DNA of 64,000 nt from Ophiocordyceps camponoti-saundersi (nom. inval.) (Eukaryota > Ascomycota > Sordariomycetes > Hypocreales > Ophiocordycipitaceae). Of the stretch, positions 13,031-23,834 are shown piece after piece. The number at the start of each line of letters is the position of its first letter. Position 1 is the stretch's first letter. The translations under genes and the position numbers were made by a program. The stretch spans positions 62,499-126,498 of the forward strand of contig PDHQ01000050.1 in assembly GCA_003339415.1 (NCBI GenBank), given 5' to 3'. Below the pieces are notes generated by a model. The model did no database searches, was not told where the DNA came from, and worked only from the letters and a program-made list of their open reading frames with translations.

Positions 13031-16000
13031 GGAAGTAATTATAAACTGCTTTTAGTAATCTAGATAAACGAGAAACTAATAAAAGAAGCTTTAAGTATTA
13101 ATAGTAGAAATAACCTTTTTACTCGCTAATTTATAGATTATATTTTAAGGGAGAGGTATTAAATATATATTAGGAACGGCTATACTATTTAAAGCTTATA
13201 AGTTATTAATAATACGTAGTTTACCTTTTCTTTAAATAATAAAATATAAGCTAGCGAAAAGTAAAGCCTTAAGCGCTTATTTTATTTTACCTTATAAATA
13301 TATATTATTATACTTTTTATTAAGGAAATCTTAATTAGGTTTATTTAATAGATAGGGACGTAAATTAAGTTTCTTCTCGTACTAATTATCGACGAGGGGA
13401 ATCTTTAGATACCGCTTAGGGGGCAGATTAATTAGTCTAATATCTTCTTAGAGTTTCGGAAAGGAATTATAAAGTTATTTTACTTTTCTAGATAACTAAA
13501 AATCTAATATATAGATTTTAACGCTATATTCTCTTTCGATTTCTAGGATATTAAGTATTTTAAAAATACCTAAACGATAAAGTTAACTTAGATCCGGGAG
13601 GTTAATAAGAGGTAAGTTAGTATTAGTTTCGTTAGATAATATTATTTAGTCTAAAAAAGAATCTAGCGTTAAATATTTATTAAGGTTATCTAAGGAGTTT
13701 TTCTTAGTAATTTATTAAGGGATTATAAAAGAAAATTAATCGTTAAGATTTAATATAATATTAACCTTTTTTTTTATTTAAAAGAGATTAGTTTATTACT
13801 TAAGTTAAAGATAGTTAAATAGAAATAGTTACGAATAATAAAACCTAAGAGGAAATAAAAGTTAGGGAAAAAGATAAAGTCGCGATTTTTAGGAGGATCT
13901 CTAATTAATACTAAAATCGTGCCTATTAAAAAAAGAGGGATTATTATTACTAAAATAGCTATTATATATCTACGAATAGCTAGTCCTTTATAAGTAGAAT
14001 AATATTTAATATATATTCCTTTATAAAGTTAAATCTAAAGCTCTTATCGAGAGTTAAGAATATTAATTCTATAAGGGATTAAAAATCCTTATCTTAATAA
14101 AACTCTAGTAAGAAGATACTTAATAACCTAAGCGCTAGCTTTAAACTTATTAACGTAAAACTTACCGTTAATTTTGCCGACGATATATAAAATAAAGGTA
14201 GCCTAATTATAAGTTAAGGCTAATCTAATACTATTTAAGCTACGAATTATTATTAGATTATAGTTAATATTATCGAACTTATTAAGTAAGTCCTTTCTAA
14301 TAAGGGATTTATTTACTTTAATATCGATATATATTTCTATAATATTAGATAGTTTATTTTTACTAAATATTAAAATCTTCGTATAAGAAAAATAGGAAAC
14401 TTATTTTAAAAGAAAATTAGTTATTTAAGGAGTAGCTTCGATAATAGGAAGGTTTTTAGGAAAAAAGTTTTTAATAATATCGAGAGGTTTTATTTTATAT
14501 TTTTTAGGATCCGAAATAAGATAATATAAGTTATCGGCTAATTACTTATCTTTTTTAGCTTTAGATAATTTAGATAAGTTAGTTTTATTATCCGGATTAT
14601 ATTTAGAGATATTAAAGATTATATTATATATCTCGGAAAAGATTATAAAAACTCTATTAGTATTAAGATCTTATTCGGTAAGTTCGTAAGTAAGATTAAT
14701 AAAGATAAAATTACCTTTTAAACTTTCTCTATTTTTTTTTAGGAAAAGCTATTTAATCTTTATTTTAAACTTAATATTCTTATTAAAAGGTTTTTAGGTA
14801 TTATCTGTTAGCTTTCTAAAGAAATCGTTTAGTTTATAATTTAGTTAATAGTCCGGATTTCGCAAAGATTTCTCCTCGGAATTATTTACCTTATAATTAC
14901 GTTAAGGTAACCTACCTAAAGCTATATATTAAGTAATATTATTTTATAAATTACCTTAAATTCCTCTAATTAGCTTAGTTTAGAGGTTCGGAATAAGTTA
15001 TTCGTATTTATATATTTAATTATCTAAGGTATCTTCGCTAGTTAACTATCGGAAAGTTTCTTAGAGTAAGATATTAAATTAAGAGAAAACGATTATTAAT
15101 ATAAATTATTTAAGATAAAGAGCTACTTAAGCTATTCTCTTTATTTTAGATACTTATAATCGGAAATCTTTTCTAGTAAGTATATCCTAAGATATAAAGC
15201 TTTATTTTTATATAGTAAGAGCGGTAATATTAAGTTAGATAGTAAACCTTTTCTAAAAAGCTTTTACTTATCCTTAAATTCCTAAATTAGGAAGAGTTAG
15301 TTTTAATCTAATCTAAGGGTTTAGATTTCTAAAATACTATTTTATAATATAACCCCGAAAAAAAAAGGGAATAAATTATACGAGTTTATCTATATAATCC
15401 TCGCTTTAGGCGGTAACTTATTTTAGAGCGTTTATAAATTAGTTAATATTTTAGTAAATAATAATTTAATTAGTTTTTTTAATCTAATTAAAAATAATAT
15501 TAAAAATACTAATAAGCTTAAATTATCCGATATTTTTAGCTCGTAACCTAACTTATTATCTAAATAGTTTCTACGATTTTAATTAATTATATAATTATAA
15601 ATTATTATTTAAGTTAATATATTTAAGGTAATTTAAGTTTTAAGGTACGATATTATAGGAGTAGAGTATATTATTAACTATTTATATTATTTTTTCTTTT
15701 TCCGCGAAAAATAGAGGAGGTTTTCCGAAATTAAATAATATTATAAGAGGATTTAGAAAATACTACCTAGTTAAGGTATTTTTCCTTAAGGTAGATAGTT
15801 CTCTTTTTAAAAAAGATTCTTATAGCGTAGAGGTTTTCTTTCCTTTATCCTAAAAGGAGGTTTCCTCTTTACCTTCTTCTTAAAAAGGGACTCTAGTATT
15901 TTCCTTACTTTCTACTAGTAAAGTAAGCTATTTACCTTTTCTTTTAGTATTACTTATAGTTTAAAAATACTTTTAAATAAGGAGTAGCTAGTTTTCTAAG

Positions 16001-16481
16001 GGAATTCTAAATAAGTAAGGGATACCGTTAGATATATACTTTAGTTAATTTACTTATTTAAATAGTTAATTATAGTTTACTATAATATTTAGATTAGTTA
16101 GGAAAAGTTCGATTATAGTAAGTAACTTAGTTTTTTAGGAATTATTTTAATATAATAAGTATTTTTAAACTAGCTTTATTTCCCCGTATTATAAAGGAGG
16201 AAATTTACCTTAGAAGGGGTAAGGTTTCTTTACTACTTTATAAGTATTAAAAGTATAAGCTTTTTCTTTCTTAGCTATAACTTCTTCCTTAATTACCTTA
16301 AGGAGTTTAGGGGTAAAGAAATAGTATATAGTTAGGGTTAAGTAATAAACGTAGTAAAGCTTTCTTTTAAGCTAAAGATTTACGCTTATAAAGTTTTATT
16401 AGTAAAAAATATTTCGGGTTTAACTTATTACCTTAATAGCTAAAAATCTATAAGTTAGTAAAATATAGAATTACTACTAGT

Positions 16482-17075
16482 TAATATACGCTTATACGTA
16501 TAATCTACTAATAGTTATATATACTAAGCTAGCTATTAGATATAATATATAGGAAAAGGAGATAGGCTAGCTACCGATTATAAAATTATAGAATAGCTAT
16601 TATAAAAGGTATAAGTATAAGTAAGAGTTTTTTAAGAATTAAAATAGTAACTATAAAAGAATTTAAATTACTACTTAAAGGAATATTAAGCTAATTATAT
16701 AGCTAAGAGCTTAAGGAAGATTTCCTAGTATAATCTTAAAAGTATTTACCTAAAGGGATTTTACGGTAATTTCCGAGTATATTAGTAAAATAGAGATTTC
16801 CTAATACGCGGTAATTTCCTAATATATAAGGATTTCCTAGTAAAATCCGGAGATTTCTAAAAGTATATTTTAATATTAGATCTTACTAAAAATCTTAGTA
16901 AAATCTTAAGAGTTATTATAGAGAAATCCTAAGAGGAAATCCTAGTAATTTCCTAAGCGTAAAGGTAATAAAGTTTCTAAGAGAAATCCGAGTAAAATCC
17001 TAAGTTAGGAAATCTTAGGGAAATATTATAAGAGGTTAGGCGATTTATAAAGGTGTTATTACACATCCCGTATTA
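16482..17075 (-). repeat. gypsy LTR, right copy (5' LTR)
   Basis: 594-bp partner of 6911-7504. It is followed at once by the ACGCC duplication (17,076-17,080). It reads TAATATACGC at its left edge and CCCGTATTA at its right edge. Confidence 0.92.
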
Positions 17076-17080
17076 ACGCC
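17076..17080. repeat. Target-site duplication ACGCC, right copy
   Basis: Matches 6906-6910 exactly and closes the gypsy insertion. Confidence 0.9.
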
Positions 17081-18099
17081 TAATTTTACTATTCTATATA
17101 GCGGACGATAGATATATAGAATAGTATTTTCTAGGAAGCGGTCTTATATCTCCTTCGGTAATTATATAAAAATTAGTCTTATTAGGCGGTTATGCGACTA
17201 TATATACGCTTAGGTAATATCGTATAGCTCTCCGTATATACTATATAACTATATAAAAGAAAGGCTTAAAGCGAGGATTAGTTTCTAGCTTATTTATAAA
17301 ATCGTAAGCGATTAAGTAAGTATAGTAGCCTTATCGGTATCGGCATAGCTTTATATAATAAGTTATAACTTTTTATATAGCTTTATAATCTTATTTTTAA
17401 TTTCTTATATAAGCCTTATATAAAAAATACGTAGCTAGCTATATTTAGCTAGGTTATATTATATAAAGATAAAAATATCCTAAGTAGTAAAGCTATCGAT
17501 TTTAGCGCGGTCTAATTCTTCGAATAGGAAGCTAGGGGTTATAATAATATTATCTTAACGGAGTTATACGGCGAGGGTAATATCTTTCGTTTCTTTCTTC
17601 GAGAGGAAAATAAGGGAGATAAATAAGTTTACCGTACGATCGGTAAAATCCTTATATCCCCGCAGGCTATAACGCGGAATCTTAATAGTAAATCTCTTCG
17701 TATAAGTATTAGCTTTTTTCGTAAGAGCTTCGTTAGGCGGAAAATATAGCTTAATCTACGTTATACGGAACTTAGTAAGGCTACTAAGAAGGTTTATAAA
17801 AATAGATTACCCTTTAATTACTAAAAGTTCGTATAGTCCTATTTAGCTTTAGTATTTACGCTAAACTATTACCTAAGAATAAAGGGGAAATATAAGGTTT
17901 TCGTATAAGCGAGGTCCGTTTCGCGTAGTAAGTACGCGGCTAATATCTCTTTTCGCACGAAGTTCCTAAATTACCTTTATTACTTTTCGAATTATAGTCG
18001 CCTATACGATAATATCTAAAGATAAGGGCGAGGTACCGTAAATACGAGGGTATATATCGAAGATAAGGAGTATAAGTACGAGGCTATTAGGTCTTACCG

Positions 18100-18420
18100 T
18101 ATTATTTAAGTATTTTACTATAAGCTAGAGGATTATATTATTATCGGCCTAATTTCTAAGGTTTTCCTTAAATATATTATACGTATATCGAAAAAAGATA
18201 TATAAGCGTTCGACCTTACTAATTACTTAGTGCGCCTTAACGGGTATTTCCTTATATAACGAACTAATAATTTATACGGAAGAATAGAATTTATCCGAAA
18301 AAAAGTTTATACCGGGGTTATATATAATAATATCCGGAGGGCCTTAGTAAATAGTAATCTAATAGCGGTAAAAGGCGTTCTATATATCTTAAGTAAAAAG
18401 TAATTATATAAAAATAGTAG
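18100..18420 (-). pseudogene. copia B integrase core relic
   Basis: Minus-strand reading shows GPPDIII near 18,345-18,320, then NPGINF. Farther on come EIPVKAH and VERLYI (near 18,220-18,200), matching the D...N-F and H-x-x-G-x-V-E-R-Y blocks of copia integrase. Stops and the loss of CpA show RIP decay. It lies on the 5' side of the RNase H, as copia order requires. Confidence 0.7.
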
Positions 18421-21034
18421 CTTAAAAAAATATAGCCTTATTAATAATATAGAGAGCGTTCTTATTACTTAGTTATACGATATTTATAATAATCTCGTAA
18501 TTAAAAAAAATATTATCTTTAATTAAGAATTTAAATTATTATAATAAGGGGTTATACGTTTAGTATTAGTAATAGAACTTCTTTATCGTATAGAGCGATA
18601 TTTTAGAGATATTACTATAACTTATATTCCGAAGTAAGTTATAAAGATATTCCGTATAAGGGTATCTAAAGCGATAATATAAATAATAGAGCTATGCTTT
18701 TATAAAGAAAAAGGCGGCTTTACGCGGAGACGTATAGAAGAACGGATATCCCTATTTCTATATAACGGGGATTATTTAACCGTTTTTATATACGATAACG
18801 TTCCTAATATTATCGAAGTATACCCCTAAATAATCTATATCTCTAAGGGAAAAGAGGAATAGCGTAAAGGTATCGAGAATATAATACTATATAATACCGA
18901 AAAAGCTATTAATATTAATTATACTAATTAAGGTTATGGCGGCTAAGCTACTAAACTTAATTATTATAATACTTAAGGTTTAGTCGATTTACGTATCTAA
19001 ATTCTCTCGTACGAATATTTCTACCTAGTCTTTACTAATAGTAGAGAAGTTCGCAATACTAGTATCTTAAAGTTATTTTTAGTATTTTATATAATAGGCG
19101 TCTACGAGAAAACCTTAATTACTTAGTTATACGGTTTACTATGCGAAGATATTTTCCCCTATAAATTAATATATAAAAGCACTCGAGAGGATAAATTAGG
19201 CAGCTTCCTCGGGAGCGTCCTTATCTTCCTTTTCGTATAACGAATTATTAAGGTTATTAATAATATTATATCCCTCGTACTTAAGGAGGAAGGCTTCGAA
19301 TTTATCGTCCGTAAGGGGGTCCTTATCGAATTCTTCGTATAAAGTAAAGTACGCTTTTCTCGCGCGGTTAAAATCCCTTTACTTATAATTTATTAACTAA
19401 TACCTTTCTTTCTTATAAATAAAATAGCGCTTCTTTATATAGAGTAATAGGCGGCGGTCCTCTTACCGGACCTATTTAAATTTACCTATACGGAATTTTA
19501 GCCGGGGTAAATTTAGTTATAAGGAGTTCGTACGATAATATCGATTAATAAAGAACTAGTCGGACGTTTTCTTACGGTTAAGGGTAACCTAAAGCGATAT
19601 ACGAAAAATAAAGAAAAACTCTTCGTATAAGGGCTTCGTAGAGAGAAATGCCGGCTTAAGTTCTAGCACCTTACGGCAGGCCCTTATTATTATAGCGTAG
19701 AGTTAAGTTTCCCCTTTACTAAGGGTATATTATATAAGTTATATTTTCTTAATTAATTCCTTAAGGATTTCTAGTATAGTTTTCTCCGGGTATTTCCTTC
19801 GTATAAAAGTAAAAGTTATACCGGTCTAATTAGCCTAATATTACGTACGATTCGTTATTATATTAAAATACGAATTAAGTATTTAATAGATCTTATCCTA
19901 CCTTTTCTTAAGTCCTATATAATAGAGGTAGTATAACTACGCTAGGCTCGTAAGAACGTTTAGGAAAATAGCGTAGTACTAGTTTTCGGTAATACTAATC
20001 TATCGGTAATATAATATAAAAAGCTTAGCTTTATCGTATAAGATATTATATAGATAGCCTAAGTAATTCTAATCTTTTCGCTAGCCTTTACTAAATATTA
20101 TAACTTTCTTAGAAGTAATTAGGCTATTATAAATTAGTCGTATAAGGGGAAAAACGAAGGCCGGGCTTTTTAGGATTATTACGAGAGCTATAGATAAGTT
20201 TAGTATTTCCTTCGCTTTATATAGGGTTATATTAGGAGTTATACTAAGAGTTATATAGAGAGGAACCTTAATTAATAGGATAATTTTCTAGATAAGCTTT
20301 AGGGTAGGGGTTACTAGAGTTATCGAAAAGGTAGCTAAAACGTAATTATATAAAGCTTTAATTATAAAGAGGAATTTCTCGATAAAGCTGCCGGTTTATT
20401 ATACGGTAACGCCTTATTTTTTAAAAAGCTATAAGAAGGCCTTAAGAAATAGATAAGAAACTTACTTTACTTAATATTTAGTCTATCTATAAAAGTCTTC
20501 CTAAGCGCTTCTAGTAAGAAGGGAGCCCCTAATTTTCGAGTATATCGCTTTATACGTAATCTTTCCTACGTATATTATAAGTTCGATATCTAAGGGTTTA
20601 TTTACGATTTTTAGGTCGGTTTCTTAGAAATCCGAGCTAGTTTTTACTTACTATGTATAGACCGGGATAATATTTCCTTCGGCTATCTCTTCGTACGTAA
20701 TCGGGTTAAGTTCCTAAGCCTAAGTTTAGGTCGGTTCCGGGGTTACTAAGGTTAGTTCGGGCTAAGTATACGTAAGCGTAGGCGCGTTCGAAAGTGCTAA
20801 AAGCGCACGAGAGTTCTTATCGGATAATAAGGCACGTAAAGCTATCGTTATTATCCGAGGGGGTTCGGTATAAGGAAAAACTTATTTTCTTTCTCTATCG
20901 TACGAGGTAGCTATTATATATATTATTAAGTTATATAAGAGGGTAAGGTTAAGTATAACGGATTATTAATCTTTTTATCTATAGTTATCTCTTCTATCTT
21001 AGCTAATTTATATATTACCTAATATATTAATTAA

Positions 21035-21310
21035 TATTAGATAGGCTATTTATTACTAGTAACGTAAGGGTTCTAAAAAGGAGTATATTATCGTAATTAC
21101 CCTTTTATATATAACGTACGGGGAGGGTAGCTATCTAAATACCTAATCGAATATATAAAGTAATAGTAAGGAATATAAAGAGTAGAGTAGGGAGTTATAA
21201 GATTAGAAAGATCTCGTATAAAGGTTCCTTATAACTCGGGAAGGCCGTACGAAGGGACGAGGCTATAGGGATAATACGAGGCTATTAAGGCATCGTGAGA
21301 TACCTTAATA
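21035..21310 (-). repeat. copia B LTR, right copy (5' LTR)
   Basis: 276-bp partner of 4183-4458. It begins TATTAGAT and ends CCTTAATA, and is followed by the GATAT duplication at 21,311-21,315. Confidence 0.88.
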
Positions 21311-21315
21311 GATAT
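21311..21315. repeat. Target-site duplication GATAT, right copy
   Basis: Identical to 4178-4182; closes the copia B insertion. Confidence 0.85.
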
Positions 21316-21640
21316 AGTTATCTATTCTTATTTATCGTATTTTACGCTTTTTCTTATTATTTTATATTATACCTTTAGATTAAGAAAGCTAGTTAAATTT
21401 TTTACTACTAAAATTAGTATAAAATAATTTTCTTTATTTTTATTCTATATATAGAATTTTCCGTTATATTATAGCGTTCTAAATTAATTAAATAAGCCTA
21501 AAAGTAAGAAAATAAAAGTATCGTAAACTTTAGCGTAGCGGAAGCGTATAATAGAAGGCGCTTATAACTTATAGTAATATAAGGTAGGTATAGGCTATCG
21601 GGTAAGTATACTAATATATATATATTATATATATGCTAGG
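21316..21640. other. AT-rich tail of the RIP block, probable continuation of copia A, and its edge
   Basis: This is still almost free of CpA and TpG and probably resumes the sequence interrupted at 4177, although I recognise no coding motif in it. RIP character ends abruptly near 21,630-21,690, where a short TA run gives way to sequence with normal TG/CA content (GTGTGCGAGG, then CACGTG). Confidence 0.5.
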
Positions 21641-21689
21641 TCTAGGCTAGGATAGCTAGGCTAGGTCGTGTGCGAGGTCGGGCGGGGCT

Positions 21690-23369
21690 GGTCACGTGGA
21701 CCCCCTCAACAGTTATATACGTCCGTGGATACGAGTAAGATCGTATACATATAAGAGCAGAGAGATGTAAGAAAAATTTGTAAAAAAAATTCTCTCGGGC
21801 TTGAGGATGAGAAGGAGAGTAGGAGTGATGCTCTCCCCGTAAGAATCAGGTCCAAAAAAAAAATCCAGTCTGCATATGCATGCGTGTAGGTCTCTCTGTC
21901 TGTCTGTCTGTCTTGCCTGTCTTTGTCTGTCTCTCCGTCTGTCTGTAATCTGTATGTATGTCTGTATGTAGGTGTGCAGAGAGTAGGTAGTATGCATGTA
22001 TGAGTATGTATGCGCATATCCCTTACCTCCTCCTGCACCAGCAGCGCAGGTACGAAGACAGCCGAGGCCGTAAGTCAGGTCAGGTCAGGTCAGGTCAGCG
22101 CCATCATCGGCTGACCAATGGCACCATCAACAGGCCATGAGTCTGAAAAAATCTCTCTCTTTCTCTCTCTCTCTTCTCATCTCATCTTCCTCTTACCAAT
22201 GCTATGCATAAATGTACATCTGTATCTGCAAGGTAGGTAGGTATATGATGGGATGCTTGCATGATAATGATACAATCGTCATCAATCAATCACTCGATCC
22301 CATCAATCAATCAATCAATCAATCAGAGAAAGAAAAAAGTGGGACGCACAACTCACGCCCTCCCCTTCCCCTCCGATCCTCCGCCCGCCCCATTTTTATC
22401 CCTTCTTGGGCCCCCCCCCCGGTCATTGGCCAACATCAAGGAGTCACCCCGGCATCGGCGGATCGGTGGAGCCTCCTCTTCCCCCGGGTCTCCTCGGCTC
22501 CTTCGGTCGGATAAAAGCTCCGCTCCCTTGGCAGCAGCAGCAAAACAAAAGCACACATAGCATATCCAGTGAAGCATAACACGGCCGAAAGAGCAAAAGG
22601 GAAGGACAGAAAAAAAAAAAAAAGAAAACAAGGGACTCTGCATCCATCACCGACATCCTCATTGTTTGAGACACAAAAGCCAGTAAATTGATTCATGGCT
22701 TTTCAGCTCTTCGTCGGCTACGAGACCTGTCCATCTCGCTTGCTGCCTGCCTGCCTGCCTGCCTAGGTAGGTACCGTCCTGTCCCTCTCCCATCTCTTCC
22801 CTGTCTGCATCTTCCACATCCGACGCTTCGGTCGTTTCCTCTCGCAAAATCCAGAGAGTCCCCGTCTCCCAATTTTCGTGTCCCCCAATGTCGTAATCCG
22901 CATCCAGTCTTTCACCCGTACCATGCAAGTAAACACCAGGTAAGAGAACCACCCATCTCTTCTGCCGTCACCCCAGCTTCGTCCTCAGGAATCATCCTTC
23001 TCAGGAAGAGGAAAGGGGAAAAAAAAAAAAAACTCCTTGCCGCGGAGGCCATCGACCGTCTTGCGGAGAACTCGGTAGAAATGAAATGAAAAGGAAAAAG
23101 AAACATGCGTCCCAAGGTCAATTACAAAAAAACTTTTTTCTCCAGTTTTGGTATGCAGTGCTCCGAACCATGCCAGCCGCTCCGATTTTAGGTTTGAGAG
23201 AGAAAACGAACAAAGGGAATAAAGTATAAGGGACCAGGAGGAAAAGATAGCAATGACACATTTGTCGAGTTGAGATGAGGTCGGACCATCAACGGTCGAC
23301 GCTATGATGAGTTGCGAGGTTTCTAGACGCGTATGCGGTTGCGTCGTCGGCATGTGGTCGGATGACCGG
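21690..23369. other. Simple-repeat-rich spacer without a recognised gene
   Basis: Contains TCTG/CTGT runs (about 21,895-21,965), a CAGGT array (about 22,076-22,098), CT runs (22,152-22,180), an AATC array (about 22,282-22,325) and a TGCC array running into TAGGTAGGTACC (about 22,743-22,773). Short open frames here are low-complexity. Probably the 3' flank of the Ecl1-type gene. Confidence 0.6.
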
Positions 23370-23834
23370 CTAATGTGACCGCCTTCTCTGCAGGCGGACC
23401 TGCTCAAACGAGATGGCGTATGCCTTGAGCTCTTGTCTCGACTTGTCCGAGAGGTGGCTCGCGTCGACGGATGAAGCCATGCTCTGCATCGAGCAAAGGC
23501 TGCTGTGGGAACTCGACGGGGTGAGATTGGGGACGGACGTCGCCGGTGTAGATGGTTGACCGAGGTAGAAGGACAGCTTGCTCAGCGGACCCCTGTTGAA
23601 CTCGAAGGGTGGAGGTAGACATAGTCGGTGACTGGAGAGTCGTGTTGTCGCGGGCCCGTCACAGGGAGCCACGGGGCCGGGCGAGCTGGCCTGAGAGCAA
23701 GGCGTCGTCGTTGTCGTCGTCGTCGTCTCGTGATCGGCCAGCCGGCACGACTCGGAGCAGTATGCGGCGCCGTCGCTGTGGACCTGCTTGTCACAGGCAA
23801 GGCAGAATTGATGGGTCCAGAGGTCGAGAGCCAT
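23370..23834 (-). CDS. Ecl1-type lifespan regulatory factor (small zinc-binding protein)
   Basis: A single-exon 154-residue protein beginning MALDLWTHQF. It has CLAC at residues 11-14 and YCSESC at 25-30, the four-cysteine signature of fungal Ecl1/life-span-regulatory-factor proteins. A low-complexity Thr/Ser/Pro linker follows, then a conserved-looking C-terminal helix near the end (SDKSRQELKAYAISFEQ). In fission yeast the family responds to nutrient and sulfur limitation and extends chronological lifespan; a similar role here is inference. I chose this start because the family begins at this Met, which sits in a CCATGG context. The frame is open 50 codons further upstream but without family similarity. 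It is the first gene beyond the heterochromatin block, and the nearest one downstream is 9.5 kb away. Confidence 0.75.
   Translation of the reverse strand: MALDLWTHQFCLACDKQVHSDGAAYCSESCRLADHETTTTTTTTPCSQASSPGPVAPCDGPATTRLSSHRLCLPPPFEFNRGPLSKLSFYLGQPSTPATSVPNLTPSSSHSSLCSMQSMASSVDASHLSDKSRQELKAYAISFEQVRLQRRRSH

Larger units (their letters stand above)
6911..17075 (-). mobile_element. Full-length Ty3/gypsy LTR retrotransposon, RIP-degraded, nested in copia B
   Basis: This is a 10,165-bp element with two LTRs of identical length (594 bp) and a perfect 5-bp target-site duplication (ACGCC). The coding strand is minus. The reverse transcriptase (YIND box at 12,902-12,916) precedes the integrase C-terminus (about 10,790-10,650) in reading direction, which is gypsy order. 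The 5' LTR is therefore the right one, and a short GGGAAG purine run sits beside the 3' LTR on the minus strand. No reading frame survives. The neighbouring reverse-transcriptase residues (GYKNSP-like, then Y-I-D-D-I-V-type) resemble fungal gypsy elements. Confidence 0.9.
4183..21310 (-). mobile_element. Ty1/copia LTR retrotransposon (copia B), RIP-degraded, split by a nested gypsy element
   Basis: The two flanking LTRs (4183-4458 and 21,035-21,310) are both exactly 276 bp, and the element is bounded by the 5-bp duplication GATAT. Removing the nested gypsy insertion (6911-17,075 plus one 5-bp duplication) leaves about 6.96 kb. On the minus strand the order is 5' LTR (right end), integrase near 18.1-18.4 kb, reverse transcriptase region around the nested insertion, RNase H near 6.4-6.1 kb, 3' LTR (left end). 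This is the copia gene order. A purine-rich stretch next to the 3' LTR (minus strand, about 4475-4459) may be the polypurine tract. About 1.6 kb lies between RNase H and the 3' LTR, more than pol alone needs. Confidence 0.85.

Noticed and set aside
14880..14940. Possible Gag zinc knuckle of the gypsy element
   Set aside because: The minus strand shows a weak RNYK-like end, but the C-x2-C spacing cannot be recovered by reversing RIP changes alone.
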